This document shows, in pieces, positions 47,281 through 55,655 of a DNA stretch of 64,000 nt (its first letter is position 1; each line of letters starts with the position of its first letter). Below the pieces are notes generated by a model. That model did no database searches and was not told the DNA's origin. It worked only from the letters and a program-made list of their open reading frames with translations. Source of the stretch: Prevotella melaninogenica (GTDB taxonomy: Bacteria; Bacteroidota; Bacteroidia; Bacteroidales; Bacteroidaceae); contig NZ_CP072349.1 in NCBI RefSeq assembly GCF_018127965.1, forward strand, positions 267,501 to 331,500. Reading direction: 5' to 3'. The translations under genes were made by a program, and so were the position numbers.

Positions 47281-48942
47281 ATGGACTGGATTAACGGACT
47301 ATTTGCCATTCCTTCTGCCCTACAGGCAGTCGTGGTCCTCTCGCTGGTTTGTACAGTGGGATTGGGCTTAGGTAAGATTAGAGTAGCAGGCATATCACTT
47401 GGTATTGCCTTTGTATTCTTTTTTGGTATCGCTGCGGGTAGTTTTGGCTTGCAGGTAGATGAGCAGATGCTTAACTACTGTGAGACTTTCGGATTGGTTA
47501 TCTTTGTCTATACACTCGGACTGAGTGTAGGACCAACCTTCTTTGGCTCCTTCCGACATGAAGGAACCTTGTTTAATCTGTGGAGTTTAGGCGTTATCTT
47601 CTTGGGAACCATTATGTCTGTCGTACTCTCATATGCAATGAATGTACCGATGTCAAGCATGGTTGGTATCCTTTGTGGTGCTACAACGAATACGCCAGCA
47701 CTTGGTGCTGCACAGCAAGCATTGCAACATGCGGGGCATAGTGGTGGTCCGGCAGCATTGGCAACAGCCGTTACTTATCCATTAGGTGTTGTCGGTGTTA
47801 TCTTTGCCATGATATTTCTTCGTAAGTTCTTTGTGAAGCCTTCCGACTTAGTAGTACATTCGGGAGCAGAAGACGACCATACTTATATCGGACAGTTTGT
47901 TGTTCTTAATCCAGCCGTTAATGGTAAAACAATCGCTGAGATAGCGCAAGGAACACATCGAAAGTTTATTATCTCACGTATTTGGCGTGGTGATGAAGTC
48001 ATCGTTCCGATGAGTACAACGGTCCTACAAGCTAATGACAATCTGCTTGTAGCGTCAAAACGCGAAGAAGTTCCAGCCATGGAGATACTCTTCGGAAAGC
48101 AGGTTAATCGCGACTTGAATAAAGAACAGGTGGATTGGAACCATCTTGATACGAAGGTGGAGAGCCGTGTTATCATCTTGTCAAACGGTGTGTTAAATGG
48201 TAAAAAGCTTGGTCAACTTCATTTGCGAGATGCTTATAATGTCAATGTGAGCCGTGTTATCCGTGCTGATATCAAGCTATTGGCAACGCAAGACCTTGTC
48301 CTTCGTTATGGCGACCGCCTTACCTTGGTGGGTCAACCAGAGGCTATTGATCATGCAGAGACCTTCTTGGGCAACTCTGTTAAGACGCTTAACGAACCTA
48401 ATCTTGCTGTCATCTTCCTCGGAATGCTTCTTGGTTTGGCTTTAGGAACAATCCCTCTCGACATCCCTGGTATGGAGTCTCCAATCCGATTGGGTATTGC
48501 TGGTGGTCCAATCATCATGGGTATATTGGCTGGAGCCTTTGGTCCTCGTTTGCATTTCATTGCTTATACGACGCGTAGTGCCTCACTCATGCTTCGTAAG
48601 TTGGGTTTATCACTTTATCTGGCGTGCTTAGGCTTGGATGCTGGTAAAGACTTCCTTGACACCGTTGTGCGCCCAGAAGGTTTGCTATGGATAGGTTTAG
48701 GCTTTGCACTTACGGTTGTTCCTGTTATCATTGTTGGGTTAATAGCCCTGCGATTGAAGAAGTTTGACTTCGGAACTATCTGTGGTATCCTTTGCGGGTC
48801 GATGGCTAATCCAATGGCATTGGGCTACGCCAACGATACTGTTAAGGGTGAAACGAGCAACATTAGTTATGCTTCGGTTTATCCTTTGGGCATGTTTGCC
48901 AGGGTTATCATTGCACAGATATTAGTCATGTTCTTCGTCTGA
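47281..48942 (+). CDS. AspT/YidE-type transporter with two RCK-C domains
   Basis: 553 residues, a duplicated membrane protein: an N-terminal block of about five helices (ALQAVVVLSLVCTVGLGLGK; GILCGATTNTPALGAAQQAL), a central soluble part of two TrkA-C domains (AEIAQGTHRKFIISRIWRGD; VLNGKKLGQLHLRDAYNVN), and a second membrane block (NLAVIFLGMLLGLALGTIPL; GILCGSMANPMALGYAND). The paired GILCG...NTPAL / NPMAL motifs are diagnostic of the aspartate-alanine exchanger family. Substrate unknown. Co-directional with the kinase gene at 9 bases and the ABC ATPase at 18 bases. Confidence 0.88.
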   Translation: MDWINGLFAIPSALQAVVVLSLVCTVGLGLGKIRVAGISLGIAFVFFFGIAAGSFGLQVDEQMLNYCETFGLVIFVYTLGLSVGPTFFGSFRHEGTLFNLWSLGVIFLGTIMSVVLSYAMNVPMSSMVGILCGATTNTPALGAAQQALQHAGHSGGPAALATAVTYPLGVVGVIFAMIFLRKFFVKPSDLVVHSGAEDDHTYIGQFVVLNPAVNGKTIAEIAQGTHRKFIISRIWRGDEVIVPMSTTVLQANDNLLVASKREEVPAMEILFGKQVNRDLNKEQVDWNHLDTKVESRVIILSNGVLNGKKLGQLHLRDAYNVNVSRVIRADIKLLATQDLVLRYGDRLTLVGQPEAIDHAETFLGNSVKTLNEPNLAVIFLGMLLGLALGTIPLDIPGMESPIRLGIAGGPIIMGILAGAFGPRLHFIAYTTRSASLMLRKLGLSLYLACLGLDAGKDFLDTVVRPEGLLWIGLGFALTVVPVIIVGLIALRLKKFDFGTICGILCGSMANPMALGYANDTVKGETSNISYASVYPLGMFARVIIAQILVMFFV

Positions 48943-48960
48943 TAGGTCCTTAGTGTCGCA

Positions 48961-49671
48961 ATGATTATCAGCTTATCTCAGTTATCAGTAGGCTATACGC
49001 TGTCCCATCCTGTTATCTCTGACATCAACTTAGAGTTACGGAGTGGGCAGTTAGCATGCTTGATAGGAGAGAATGGAATTGGTAAATCAACCCTTTTAAA
49101 GACCCTAACAGGCTTTCTTCCGAAGTTGAAAGGTAGCCTTTTGTTGGATAATCGTGATATCGAGTCTTTCTCTCAGCGAGAACTTGCACGGCAGGTGAGC
49201 ATTGTTTTGACACAAAAACCAGATGTGCAGAACCTCACGATTGAGGAGATAATAGGCTTGGGAAGGTCGCCTTATACTGGTTTCTTTGGTCGATTGCGTG
49301 CTGAAGACCGTAAGGTTGTTGATGATGCAATCGCTACGATGGGGATTGAAAAACTCAGAGGGAGAATGATTCAGACCCTTTCTGATGGCGAAAGGCAGAA
49401 GGTGATGATTGCGAAAGCACTGGCTCAAGAGACCTCTATCATCTTACTTGATGAGCCAACAGCCTTCCTCGACTTCCCTTCTAAGGCTGAAACCTTTCAG
49501 TCTTTACAGCGAATGGCACATGAAAGGGATAAACTTATCCTCTTATCAACGCATGACTTAGAACTCGCAGTGCGCTTTGCCGATAGCTTGTTGGAGGTAA
49601 AAAGGGGTCGCTTACAAGCAGTGTCTGCAACGGATGTGAAGGCTTCTATCCGTGCAATCATTGATAGATAG
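48961..49671 (+). CDS. ABC transporter ATP-binding protein (FecE/BtuD-like)
   Basis: 236 residues. Walker A GENGIGKSTLLKTL (38-51), Q-loop near VLTQKPDVQNLTIEEI, signature LSDGERQKVMIAKAL, Walker B IILLDEPTAF and the His switch LLSTHDLEL. It is the iron-siderophore/cobalamin subgroup, whose FecCD-type permease would normally be next to it; none is in the window. It may pair with a permease elsewhere. Confidence 0.88.
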   Translation: MIISLSQLSVGYTLSHPVISDINLELRSGQLACLIGENGIGKSTLLKTLTGFLPKLKGSLLLDNRDIESFSQRELARQVSIVLTQKPDVQNLTIEEIIGLGRSPYTGFFGRLRAEDRKVVDDAIATMGIEKLRGRMIQTLSDGERQKVMIAKALAQETSIILLDEPTAFLDFPSKAETFQSLQRMAHERDKLILLSTHDLELAVRFADSLLEVKRGRLQAVSATDVKASIRAIIDR

Positions 49672-49749
49672 CCTTTGTTTTAGTCAATCTTTTAATAGCG
49701 CTTGCAACCCAATACGTAATAAATAAAACATTAAAAAAAGAAAGAACTT

Positions 49750-50295
49750 ATGAAAAAGAATCTATGGATAGCTCCTATCGTCCTTGTACTTGCTTTGATC
49801 TTGAATAGTTGTGGTACACAACAGAAGGCAACAGCACCAGTAACGACACCTGTTGCTCAAGAACCTGTTGTCGCAGTTGAGCCTTTGAAGGAGGTTATCA
49901 GTATTGCAGACGCTTTGGATATGTACCAGAATCCAGATAAGGTTGATGCTATTACGAAGAAGTATGGTTATAAATTGAAGACTAATTATGAGGTTTATCG
50001 ACTCGATAAGTTCTCTAAGATGTACTATAAGAATTGTGTGCTTGCAAAGCTTCTAACCGCTGATAAGTATGAGGATTATCCAAAGCCAATGCGCAAAGGT
50101 GTGTCAAGTTACGTAGCATTTAAGGACGGAGCAATCATCATTGCAGTGTTCAATCAGCCTGCATATGACAACCTTGTGGCGCAGGTAAAGGCTGCAGGCT
50201 TCACCTTGGATATGCCTGGTAGCGAGGATATCTATACCAACGGCAGCCGCACTATCGCTTGTTATAAGGATGGAAAGAGCGTGAGAATCCAGTAA
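49750..50295 (+). CDS. Small lipoprotein
   Basis: 181 residues. Lipoprotein signal MKKNLWIAPIVLVLALILNS then CGTQQKATAPVTTPVAQEPV: the modified Cys at 21 is followed by a Thr/Pro/Ala-rich linker and not the acidic run seen in surface-displayed lipoproteins, so periplasmic orientation is likely. The mature domain (residues ~55-181) has no recognised family; it ends in TIACYKDGKSVRIQ. Single gene with its own terminator. Confidence 0.75.
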   Translation: MKKNLWIAPIVLVLALILNSCGTQQKATAPVTTPVAQEPVVAVEPLKEVISIADALDMYQNPDKVDAITKKYGYKLKTNYEVYRLDKFSKMYYKNCVLAKLLTADKYEDYPKPMRKGVSSYVAFKDGAIIIAVFNQPAYDNLVAQVKAAGFTLDMPGSEDIYTNGSRTIACYKDGKSVRIQ

Positions 50296-50344
50296 AACAG
50301 CCGTTGCTTTTATCGCTCTTTGCGCTTATTAGCATAAGTCATAA

Positions 50345-50406
50345 CCCTCTCTTCGCTTCTCTTTTACCATAAATTGTGGTCTAAGAGAAGGATGAGAGGG
50401 CTTTTC
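50345..50406 (+). terminator. Terminator of the lipoprotein gene
   Basis: CCCTCTC...GAGAGGG with inner CTTCTCTT/AAGAGAAG and ACCAT/TGGT helices, followed by CTTTTC. It forms a long stacked hairpin. Confidence 0.85.
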
Positions 50407-50413
50407 TTTGCTT

Positions 50414-50972
50414 CTTCCGTTAAATATGTAGACGCTTTTTCGTATTGCTTTAACCCAAAGTCTGATATTGAAAAACATTTATTTTGAGTCTTCGAAAATC
50501 TGCTGACAAGGTTTTGAAAAATCATTACATATTTTCAAATAAAACATCTATAAATAAGGATAAAAACACAAATAAAAGGTAAGTTTGCAATTAGCAGTAA
50601 ATCAATTAGTTATAAAGTAGTAAAGTAAAAGGTGCTTAATTGGACTTCAAAAGGGCGTTAGTAAGGGTCTTAAAGGGCACCTTTTGCAAGCCAAAAGGGC
50701 GTCTTTAAGAAGCCAAAAGAGCACTTTTTCAAAATTATGATGTGAAAAATTATGACAGAATAATAAGTTGTTAGCCTAATTAGCCCAATTGGACTAAATA
50801 GCCTAATTAGGCTAATAGGAATAAGTTGTTTGTAGAAGGCAGGTAGAGATCGCATCTAATTACATTTACCATATAGTTTATCCCCCGTTCTAAAACCACC
50901 TAATTGAGAGTAATCATAACATGTATGTGGCTGAATCTCATTCTATTAACAAGCTACGTATTTAACGGAAGA
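50414..50972 (-). repeat. Dispersed ~600 bp element, copy D
   Basis: Both ends present: TATTTAACGGAAG at 50960-50972 and CTTCCGTTAAAT at 50414-50425. The core has AAAGG marks at 50628, 50650, 50672, 50694 and an AAAGA at 50716, exactly 22 bases apart. It shares with copy B the palindromic insert TAGCCTAATTAGGCTA (50790-50820). It fills the gap between the lipoprotein gene and the HhH gene. Confidence 0.8.
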
Positions 50973-51063
50973 CCTTTTCTTTATACTTTTCTCGTCATTT
51001 TGTTTGCTTTTCTCAGTAACAAAGACTATATTTGTTGTCTTAATACTTTGAAAGTCTAACTAA

Positions 51064-53058
51064 ATGAGAAATCTACTATTGACCTGCCTTTTAGGGCTTT
51101 TTAGCCTCACTTCTACAGCACAACAGACCTATGATTGGGAAGAATTGCTTGAAGAACTCTATGCAAGTAACGAAGAAAACGTGGATGCAAAGGAGGAAAC
51201 CTTTGAACTATTAGCCGACCTTTCAGAACATCCACTCAACCTCAATACGGCAAGTAGGGACGAACTTGCACGTATCCCGTTTCTTACAGCAGAACAAATT
51301 GAAGATATACAAGCCTATGTTTATCAATATCATGGTATGCAGTCATTGGGTGAGTTGGCTATGATTGAATCCTTAGATGCTCTCCGTCGCCAGCTTCTTC
51401 CTTATTTTGTCTATGTCTCTCCAGTAGAAGAACAGCACCAGTTTCCTACATTTAAATCAATTATAAAAGGTGGAAAGCACACCATCTTATTGACCGCTCA
51501 TATCCCTTTTTATCAGCGTGAAGGCGACCAGAAAGGCTATCTTGGCTATCCTTATGCCCATTCTTTCCGTTATTCCTTCCGTTATGGCGATTATGTTCAG
51601 GCAGGATTGGTAGGCGCACAAGATGCTGGTGAACCCTTCTTTGCGTATGGTAATCGTCTTGGTTATGATCATTATAGTTTTTACTTGCTGTTAAGAAAGA
51701 TGGGACGGTTGAAGACTTTGGCTGTAGGACGGTATAAAGTGAACTTCGGACAAGGACTCATTATCAACAATTCCTTTGGCTTTGGGAAACTTGCCATGCT
51801 CTCAACGTTAGGCAGACAAGCAACAGGTATTCACGCACATTCCTCTCGTTCGGCTGCTAACTATCTGCAGGGAGCGGCTGCAACGGTAGAAATTGCAAAG
51901 CATCTTGACCTAACCACTTTTCTTTCTTACCGCAGTATAGATGCTACATTAACGGATAGTGGAACCATTAAGACTATTCTCAAGACTGGTTATCACCGTA
52001 CTGTGCGTGAGGTAAACAGTAAAGATGCTGCCACACAGTTTACTGCAGGAACCCACTTAGCTTGGTCATCGGGTGCTTTTCGTGTGGGATTGTCGGGTAT
52101 TTATTCTTGTCTCAACAAGGAGTTAACGCCCAATACGTCCTTATATTACCATCATTATGCTCCTTCAGGGGCTAACTTTTGGAACGTAAGTGCAGACTAT
52201 AGCTATCAGCATCCACGTTGGTCGTTGGCAGGTGAGACGGCAATGGATAGCAAGGGAAGCATTGCAATGGTGAATAACCTTTCCTATTTGCCTACTTCTA
52301 AGCTCTCTTTACTTGCCGTTCAGCGTTATTATGGCTACCAATACACAGCACTCTTCGCACGTAGTTTTGGTGATAATGGGACGGTTCAGAATGAAAGTGG
52401 ATTACTTATTGGTGCGAATTGGAATGTAAAACGGGGTTTGTCGCTCATGGCTTATACTGATTTCGCTTATTTCTCACACCCTCGTTTTGGCGCACATACA
52501 GTTAGTAAGGCATGGGATAACCTACTGATGCTTACCTATAGCCGTCAACGTTGGTCGCTCTTGGCTCGCTATCGCTTTCGAATACGTGAGAAAGATAATC
52601 GAGATAAGACCACTCTTGTCAACGACGTAACGCAACGTGGTCGCCTTTCTTTGGCTTATTCGGTAGAATCTTGGAGCTGTAAAAGCCAGTTGGATGTCGT
52701 TGCAAGCAGTTATCTCAAGCGTAGTTTCGGTTATATGGTGAGTGAGTCTGGGGCTTGGAAGCCGCTTTCGTGGCTCACGCTGAATGGTATGATTGGTTAT
52801 TTTCAAACGACAGATTTCGCTTCACGTATCTATGTTTACGAACGTGGTCCACTCTATTCTTTTAGTTTTCCTACCTTCTTTGGTAAGGGTATGCACTATA
52901 GTCTGTTTGCTCGGGCAGACCTATCGAGCCGTCTTATGATTATTCTTCGCAGTTCAACCACGCATTATTTCGACCGTGATCATATCTCTTCCGGACTTCA
53001 ACAAGTCAACTCCTCAACGCTAAGTGGACTTGATATTCAGTTGCGTTGGCGGTTTTAG
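51064..53058 (+). CDS. Outer-membrane barrel with N-terminal helix-hairpin-helix
   Basis: 664 residues. Signal peptide MRNLLLTCLLGLFSLTSTA-QQ, then a ComEA-like helix-hairpin-helix (NLNTASRDELARIPFLTAEQ, GELAMIESLDALRR) at about residues 60-110, then a long beta-rich region with many Tyr/Phe/Trp alternations to a final RWRF, as in outer membrane barrels. This architecture (HhH plus barrel) is a recognised Bacteroidetes family of unknown role, sometimes named as a ComEA-family protein. It stands alone, convergent with the next gene. Confidence 0.75.
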   Translation: MRNLLLTCLLGLFSLTSTAQQTYDWEELLEELYASNEENVDAKEETFELLADLSEHPLNLNTASRDELARIPFLTAEQIEDIQAYVYQYHGMQSLGELAMIESLDALRRQLLPYFVYVSPVEEQHQFPTFKSIIKGGKHTILLTAHIPFYQREGDQKGYLGYPYAHSFRYSFRYGDYVQAGLVGAQDAGEPFFAYGNRLGYDHYSFYLLLRKMGRLKTLAVGRYKVNFGQGLIINNSFGFGKLAMLSTLGRQATGIHAHSSRSAANYLQGAAATVEIAKHLDLTTFLSYRSIDATLTDSGTIKTILKTGYHRTVREVNSKDAATQFTAGTHLAWSSGAFRVGLSGIYSCLNKELTPNTSLYYHHYAPSGANFWNVSADYSYQHPRWSLAGETAMDSKGSIAMVNNLSYLPTSKLSLLAVQRYYGYQYTALFARSFGDNGTVQNESGLLIGANWNVKRGLSLMAYTDFAYFSHPRFGAHTVSKAWDNLLMLTYSRQRWSLLARYRFRIREKDNRDKTTLVNDVTQRGRLSLAYSVESWSCKSQLDVVASSYLKRSFGYMVSESGAWKPLSWLTLNGMIGYFQTTDFASRIYVYERGPLYSFSFPTFFGKGMHYSLFARADLSSRLMIILRSSTTHYFDRDHISSGLQQVNSSTLSGLDIQLRWRF

Positions 53059-53108
53059 GTGTTGATACTTGCTGTGGTTACGATTTATGGGGACGATAGC
53101 GTAGGATG

Positions 53109-53858
53109 TTATTCACCAAACGCATTGTAGTTTCCCATCCGTAAGAGCATTGGGAAATGGCGTCGGTAACGATAAAGAGAGAAGTCGCCTTTATCGTCAA
53201 ACGCCGTAAAATCGAATTGATGTGTTGCCTGATACTTTGCAGAAGAGTTGTGTTCTTCAACGTAGATGTTCGTCAAGCAGGGTTGTCCACCACACATATT
53301 GATAAGGAGTTGGTAGGCATATTTGTATCCTTGTCCAGCCTCATAACTCAGTTCTATACCCTCTTTTCCTGTCCTAATCTCCTCAAAACTTAGCATTGTA
53401 TCCGCCTCCGTGTTACGGATAACATTGCTATAAACCCATCGTCTTCCCTTGTATTCAATGGCAAGAAGACGGTCGGTAAAAATCGAATCTGTGATGCTGT
53501 CTATGCTTGTCGTCATCGTTATTGGAGACAAAATAGCGGCATTCATCCCCTTGAAAGATGCTTCACTCGTCTTCACATAGAAGTTAGATATCTTAAAACC
53601 TTTCCATGTATAAAAGCCCTTCCAGCGACTTGGTATAGGACAACTAAGCGTTATGGTGTTATTCGTAAAGCTTGTCAGGTGTTGAATTGGCTTCCCATAA
53701 TATTCCATAACCGTATCAGCATCGACATCATACCCGTCCTCTATCAGTGGATTATCAGCCTTTTTACTTGTCTTTGTGGTATCGGCAGAAAGGTTGAAAG
53801 CCATGCAATTAACAGCAAACAGCGTAAATAATAAAAAGTAGAAAACCTTATTTCTCAT
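53109..53858 (-). CDS. Secreted GLPGLI-like hypothetical protein
   Basis: 249 residues. Signal peptide MRNKVFYFLLFTLFAVNCMA-FN. The mature protein is beta-rich with repeated strands (ITLSCPIPSRWKGFYTWKGF, FTDRLLAIEYKGRRWVYSNV) and two Cys (CGGQPC). It resembles small Bacteroidetes secreted proteins of the GLPGLI kind only weakly. Convergent with the HhH gene 50 bases away and divergent from the lipoprotein at 54199; a 22-bp array lies in that gap. Confidence 0.65.
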   Translation of the reverse strand: MRNKVFYFLLFTLFAVNCMAFNLSADTTKTSKKADNPLIEDGYDVDADTVMEYYGKPIQHLTSFTNNTITLSCPIPSRWKGFYTWKGFKISNFYVKTSEASFKGMNAAILSPITMTTSIDSITDSIFTDRLLAIEYKGRRWVYSNVIRNTEADTMLSFEEIRTGKEGIELSYEAGQGYKYAYQLLINMCGGQPCLTNIYVEEHNSSAKYQATHQFDFTAFDDKGDFSLYRYRRHFPMLLRMGNYNAFGE

Positions 53859-53970
53859 ATTACTAACCCTCTTTTGTTTTATTATTAACTATCGATTCTA
53901 TTCTTTCCTATGCCTGCAAAAGTAATTAAAAGTACTGATATAAACAAGTAAGAACTATGCTTGCCGAATT

Positions 53971-54052
53971 ATTTTCATGAAAATAAATATTTTTTGTCGT
54001 GAAAGTAAATATTTATCTTCATGAAAATAAATTCTTCTTGTCATGAAAATAA
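53971..54052 (+). repeat. 22-bp tandem array, TTTTCATGAAAA family, array 3
   Basis: Four units; hexamers TCATGA, TCGTGA, TCATGA, TCATGA start at 53975, 53997, 54019 and 54041, exactly 22 bases apart. It sits in a divergent gap, upstream of two genes. Confidence 0.85.
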
Positions 54053-54164
54053 TTCATAGGAGAAGCTTGTTGCGCTATTGCGCTACCTTCTTTTTATTAG
54101 TAAATACATACACTTTGGTGGTAATAAAAACTGTTTTCTGTCGCTTGTTATCCTTTATTTTATC

Positions 54165-54172
54165 TATATTTG
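54165..54172 (+). promoter_or_regulatory. -7 box for the lipoprotein gene at 54199
   Basis: TATATTTG, 26 bases before the ATG at 54199, which rules out the longer in-frame start at 54043. Confidence 0.6.
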
Positions 54173-54198
54173 CAGATGAAAGCAATACTATATACAAC

Positions 54199-54999
54199 AT
54201 GAAACAAGTCAGCAAGATAATTCTTTGTTTGCTCTGTGTGGCAATGGTGTTGACAGGTTGCCGTGATAAGGTACGGTCAAAAGGCGATACTGCCAACCAT
54301 CAAGCCGCAGTAAGCCAGTCAATGAAGCGTATATCAAAGGTGGAAAAACAAGGAGATATGCGTCAGTATGATGTTGCTGACAAGCAGCGAATAACTGATT
54401 TCATTCCCAAAGGTTATAAACTATTTGAGAAGATATCGGGTGACTTGAACAAAGATGGGCTTGAAGACTGTGTGTTAATCATCAAGGCAACACGCAAGGA
54501 TGGCTTTGTAAAAAACAGTTTTGATAAAGTGGTAGATCGTAATCGTAGGGGTATTATCATACTGTTTACTGAGAAAGATGGTTATAAACTTGCGTCGAAG
54601 AATTACAATTGCTTCTCATCAGAGAATGAAGAAGGGGGTGTTTATTATGCTCCAGAACTGTGGGTAGAGGAGAGAAAAGGGAATCTTTATTTGCGTTATT
54701 GTCATGGTCGGTATGGTTATTGGGAGTATTGTTTTCGTTATCAAGGCTCAGATTTTATGCTTATAGGTTATGAAGCAACTTATAACCATGGTCCATTAGT
54801 CTTAGGAAAAACAAGTATCAATTTTCTTACAGGTGTTGAATATGATGATGAGAATATCAATGCTGACAAGTTTGATGCAGATTCTGATGATGATCCAGTG
54901 GCTGATGAGGTATTCAAGAGGACCGTCGTTAAACTAAAGAAGAAGCCGTTAATGAAGCTTTCGGAGATAGAAGATTTCGACGAACTAAGGTTTGAATAG
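54199..54999 (+). CDS. Lipoprotein with one FG-GAP/EF-hand-like calcium loop
   Basis: 266 residues from the ATG at 54199 (MKQVSKIILCLLCVAMVLTG then CRDKVRSKGDTANHQ), a lipoprotein signal. The segment GDLNKDGLEDCVLII has the D-x-N-x-D-G-x-x-D pattern of an FG-GAP/VCBS-like calcium loop. The rest is acidic beta-structure (CFSSENEEGGVYYAPELWVE) with a charged end (DADSDDDPVADEVF). A longer frame from 54043 would add a hydrophobic stretch before the promoter and is rejected. Family not named with confidence; probably an envelope lipoprotein binding calcium. Confidence 0.72.
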   Translation: MKQVSKIILCLLCVAMVLTGCRDKVRSKGDTANHQAAVSQSMKRISKVEKQGDMRQYDVADKQRITDFIPKGYKLFEKISGDLNKDGLEDCVLIIKATRKDGFVKNSFDKVVDRNRRGIIILFTEKDGYKLASKNYNCFSSENEEGGVYYAPELWVEERKGNLYLRYCHGRYGYWEYCFRYQGSDFMLIGYEATYNHGPLVLGKTSINFLTGVEYDDENINADKFDADSDDDPVADEVFKRTVVKLKKKPLMKLSEIEDFDELRFE

Positions 55000-55369
55000 T
55001 TATCTTAAACAAAGGGATTACGAATAAAAGAGTTTGTATGTTGTCGTTTTGTTCTTAGTTTTTGAGAAGGTTTCTTATATCGCTTTTGGTAAATAAAACG
55101 AGTTGAACATGTAGCTTTTAAGGTCTGTGTAGAGTTATCGAGTGCTTGCCTTTAAACGTATAGAGTGCAAGGATCGGCTCAAAATACCATTCTTTTTACT
55201 TGTTTTTAGGCTTACGATGAGCCGATAATTGGCTTTTTATTGCTTTATCTGCACTGATTAAGGTTTCAGAATAATTAGTGTTTGGACAAAACTTTGCCCT
55301 CTTTTAGTTCGTTATTATCGTCTTACTACGTTCATATAATGATTATAAAGCCCTCTCTTTTGCCCTTTT

Positions 55370-55453
55370 TATAGAAGTGTTGGTGTTCCACACATGTGGT
55401 GCTGATGCTCCGCACGTTTGGTGCGGATGGTAAACACCAATGGTGCTGAGCAC
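55370..55453 (+). repeat. 22-bp tandem array, CCGCAC...GTGCGG family, array 4
   Basis: TGGTG starts at 55397, 55419 and 55441, exactly 22 bases apart, with inverted partners CACAC, CCGCAC and CACCA; a degenerate unit lies at 55375. The 656-base gap 55000-55655 otherwise holds AT-rich DNA with no ORF of size and the metG terminator. Confidence 0.8.
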
Positions 55454-55576
55454 TAAATAGCTTGCAAGAAGTTCTCAGAAAGGGATCGATTTGTTGTTAG
55501 GAAAGAGATATGCTACCATGAGTAAAGATGCCTTCTTTGATTAAGGGAGACTTACGCTTACGAAAACAAAACGAAA

Positions 55577-55624
55577 AAAGGCAATTATAACGTGTGGTGA
55601 TTCACACATTATAATTGCCTTTTA
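55577..55624 (-). terminator. Terminator of metG
   Basis: AAAAGGCAATTATAA / TTATAATTGCCTTTT with an inner GTGTG/CACAC helix: a long near-perfect stem with T-run on the minus strand. Confidence 0.9.
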
Positions 55625-55655
55625 AGGTTATTTGAAAAAGCCGATAAGGCTTATC

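Noticed and set aside
54043..54198. Upstream start for the lipoprotein at 54199
   Set aside because: The -7 box at 54165-54172 lies downstream of that ATG, and the lipoprotein signal begins at 54199.
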